A stretch of DNA of 64,000 nucleotides from Acidovorax sp. A79. Lineage in GTDB: Bacteria > Pseudomonadota > Gammaproteobacteria > Burkholderiales > Burkholderiaceae_C. The notes under the pieces are model-generated. The model ran no database searches and had not been told where the DNA came from. It saw nothing but the letters and a program-made list of their open reading frames with translations. Position numbers and translations under genes: made by a program. The stretch spans positions 4,690,501 through 4,754,500 of the forward strand of contig NZ_AP028672.1 of the NCBI RefSeq assembly GCF_041154505.1, written 5' to 3'. Below, piece by piece: positions 62,848 through 64,000 of this stretch; within the stretch, counting starts at the first letter, position 1, and each line of letters begins with the position of its first letter.

Positions 62848-63671
62848 CGAGTTTCAAGCCTTTTCGCGCTGCAGCGCTGGTACCCAAAGCGCTGGTAGCT
62901 ATTGTTTTGGTAGCGTCTGGTTCCGCGTTTGCGCAGAGCATCACCATGGCGTCCACCACCTCCACGGAGCAGTCGGGCCTGTTCGGCTACCTGCTGCCCG
63001 AGTTCAAGAAGGCCACCGGGCTCGATACCAAGGTGGTGGCGCTGGGCACGGGGCAGGCGCTGGACATGGCGCGCCGGGGCGATGCCGACGTGCTGTTCGT
63101 GCACGATCAGGCGGCCGAGGAAAAGTTCGTGGCCGATGGCTGGGGCGTGAAGCGCTATCCAGTGATGTACAACGACTTCATCCTGATCGGCCCCAGGAAC
63201 GACCCGGTGGGCACCAAGGGCAAGGACATCGTGCAAGCCCTGCAGAAGTTGTCCGCGGCCAACGGCGGCTTCATTTCGCGCGGCGACAAGAGCGGCACCC
63301 ACGCGGCCGAGCTGCGCTACTGGAAGCTCGCGGGCGCCGACGCCACCAAGGGCAGCGGCTACAAGGAATGCGGCTGCGGCATGGGGCCCGCGCTCAACAT
63401 CGCGGCATCGAGCGGCGCCTACGTGCTGGCCGACCGGGGCACCTGGCTCAACTTCAAGAACCGCGCCGACCTGGCCATCCTGGTCGAGGGCGACACCAGG
63501 CTCTTCAACCAGTACGGCGTGATGGTGGTGAACCCCGCCAAACACCCGCACGTGAAGGCGCAGGACGCGCAGAAGTTCGTGGACTGGGTGGTGTCGCCCG
63601 CGGGCCAAACCGCCATCGCCAGCTACAAGATTGGCGGCGAGCAGCTGTTCTTCCCGAACGCAGCCCCGTGA
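62844..63671 (+). CDS. tupA: Tungstate ABC transporter substrate-binding protein, repeat-derived signal peptide
   Basis: 275-residue periplasmic protein. Mature part begins near QSITMASTTSTEQSGLFGYL, where STTSTxxSG is the TupA tungstate-binding motif, then GTGQALDMARRGDADVLFVH and GGFISRGDKSGTHAAELRYW. It should bind tungstate tightly and molybdate less so. The hydrophobic core of the signal peptide, PKALVAIVLVASGSAFAQ, is encoded by half of a family A repeat. The start at 62844 overlaps the tupC stop. Confidence 0.93.
   Translation: MTSFKPFRAAALVPKALVAIVLVASGSAFAQSITMASTTSTEQSGLFGYLLPEFKKATGLDTKVVALGTGQALDMARRGDADVLFVHDQAAEEKFVADGWGVKRYPVMYNDFILIGPRNDPVGTKGKDIVQALQKLSAANGGFISRGDKSGTHAAELRYWKLAGADATKGSGYKECGCGMGPALNIAASSGAYVLADRGTWLNFKNRADLAILVEGDTRLFNQYGVMVVNPAKHPHVKAQDAQKFVDWVVSPAGQTAIASYKIGGEQLFFPNAAP
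62883..62925. repeat. Family A short repeat, copy 10, inside the tupA signal peptide
   Basis: ACCCAAAGCGCTGGTAGCTA then TTGTTTTGGTAGCGTCTGG matches the AAGCGCTGGCAGCTATTGTT arm of other copies. It is part of the coding sequence and encodes most of the signal-peptide core. Confidence 0.8.
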
Positions 63672-63680
63672 GAACGCGCC

Positions 63681-64000
63681 ATGGAGCACCGCGTGAGGAC
63701 GGCGGCCTTGGCCGCGGCCGTGGTTTGTGTGCTGGCCCTGCCGCTGGCGGGCTGTTCCACGGTGGCTGCCGAGGCCTTGGGCGCTGAAAAGGCACCCGTG
63801 CAGGTCTATGCCGCCGGCAGCCTGCGCGAGGCCTTCACCGAGATCGCGCGCGACCATGAAGCCCGCACCGGCCAGAAGGTGGCGCTGACCTTCGGGGCCT
63901 CGGGCCTGCTGCGCGAGCGCATCGAGAAGGGCGAGGCGGCCCAGGTCTTTGCCTCGGCCGACACCGACCATCCCGAGCGCCTGGCGGCCCGGGGCGGCTG
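63681..64000 (+). CDS. ModA-like molybdate-binding lipoprotein (3' end outside window)
   Basis: The frame stays open to the end of the window, giving 106 residues. A signal peptide RTAALAAAVVCVLALPLAGC ends in a lipobox LAGC. The mature start VQVYAAGSLREAFTEIARDH, then GQKVALTFGASGLLRERIEK and GEAAQVFASADTDHP follow ModA-type binding proteins closely (AAGSL, FGASG, FASAD). It starts nine bases after the tupA stop, so it probably belongs to the same operon, giving a second oxyanion receptor. The rest of the gene cannot be described. Confidence 0.85.
   Translation, partial: MEHRVRTAALAAAVVCVLALPLAGCSTVAAEALGAEKAPVQVYAAGSLREAFTEIARDHEARTGQKVALTFGASGLLRERIEKGEAAQVFASADTDHPERLAARGG

Overview
The window is GC-rich chromosomal DNA of a betaproteobacterium of the order Burkholderiales, most likely family Comamonadaceae (Acidovorax-like). 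Support comes from gene orders typical of that group (hemC-hemD-hemX-hemY divergent from ppc; xseB-ispA-dxs; galU beside valS), from FlhDC as flagellar master regulator, from Bug-type and TRAP solute-binding proteins, and from many copies of a short AT-richer intergenic repeat built around an AGCTGCCAGCGCTTA-type core. Genus is inference; family is fairly safe. There is no rRNA, CRISPR array, complete prophage or IS element. One tRNA, tRNA-Leu(CAA), is present.

Layout. 1-10.4 kb: end of a LysR regulator, a hypothetical protein, an FMN riboswitch leading a type II lumazine synthase, a chemoreceptor, an ankyrin protein, then a glutarate/glutaryl-CoA cluster (CoA-transferase, GcdH, divergent LysR) and a small ORF with a good RBS. 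10.5-13.8 kb: Bug solute-binding protein, hydroxyacid dehydrogenase and carboxymuconolactone-decarboxylase-like protein in one operon, divergent from a GntR regulator whose two operators can be read. 13.8-18.4 kb: broken GNAT gene, MATE exporter, a Kelch-like surface protein of lower GC, and tRNA-Leu flanked by a possible old integration site. 18.4-24.3 kb: cysM, Nudix, TusA, galU, valS.

24.5-31.9 kb: AraC regulator, a beta-helix surface protein behind two AraC-like direct repeats, VOC protein, ABC-F ATPase, and a cytochrome b561 / YceI / YceI cluster. 32.2-39.5 kb: haem biosynthesis operon hemCDXY and ppc. 39.7-49.4 kb: a PTS-EIIC/EAL fusion protein, AI-2E family permease, spherulin-4-like lipoprotein, a lipoprotein pair including a FlgO-family member, flhDC, a mercaptopyruvate sulfurtransferase and a DMT exporter. 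49.5-54.1 kb: Rieske oxygenase divergent from xseB-ispA-dxs (isoprenoid precursors). 54.4-59.9 kb: two near-identical-length TRAP solute receptors in tandem, convergent with one DctQM permease. 60.2-64 kb: tungstate transporter tupBCA with a divergent ModE-like regulator and the start of a ModA-like lipoprotein cut by the window end.

Most of the window is housekeeping. The items most worth a second look are the sugar-permease/c-di-GMP phosphodiesterase fusion, ten copies of one small repeat (one lies in frame inside hemD, another forms the signal-peptide core of tupA), a second repeat attached to the 3' ends of five genes, paired operators for the GntR and AraC systems, leader hairpins with T-runs in front of the Rieske and dctQ genes, and the duplicated TRAP receptors with conserved promoter blocks.
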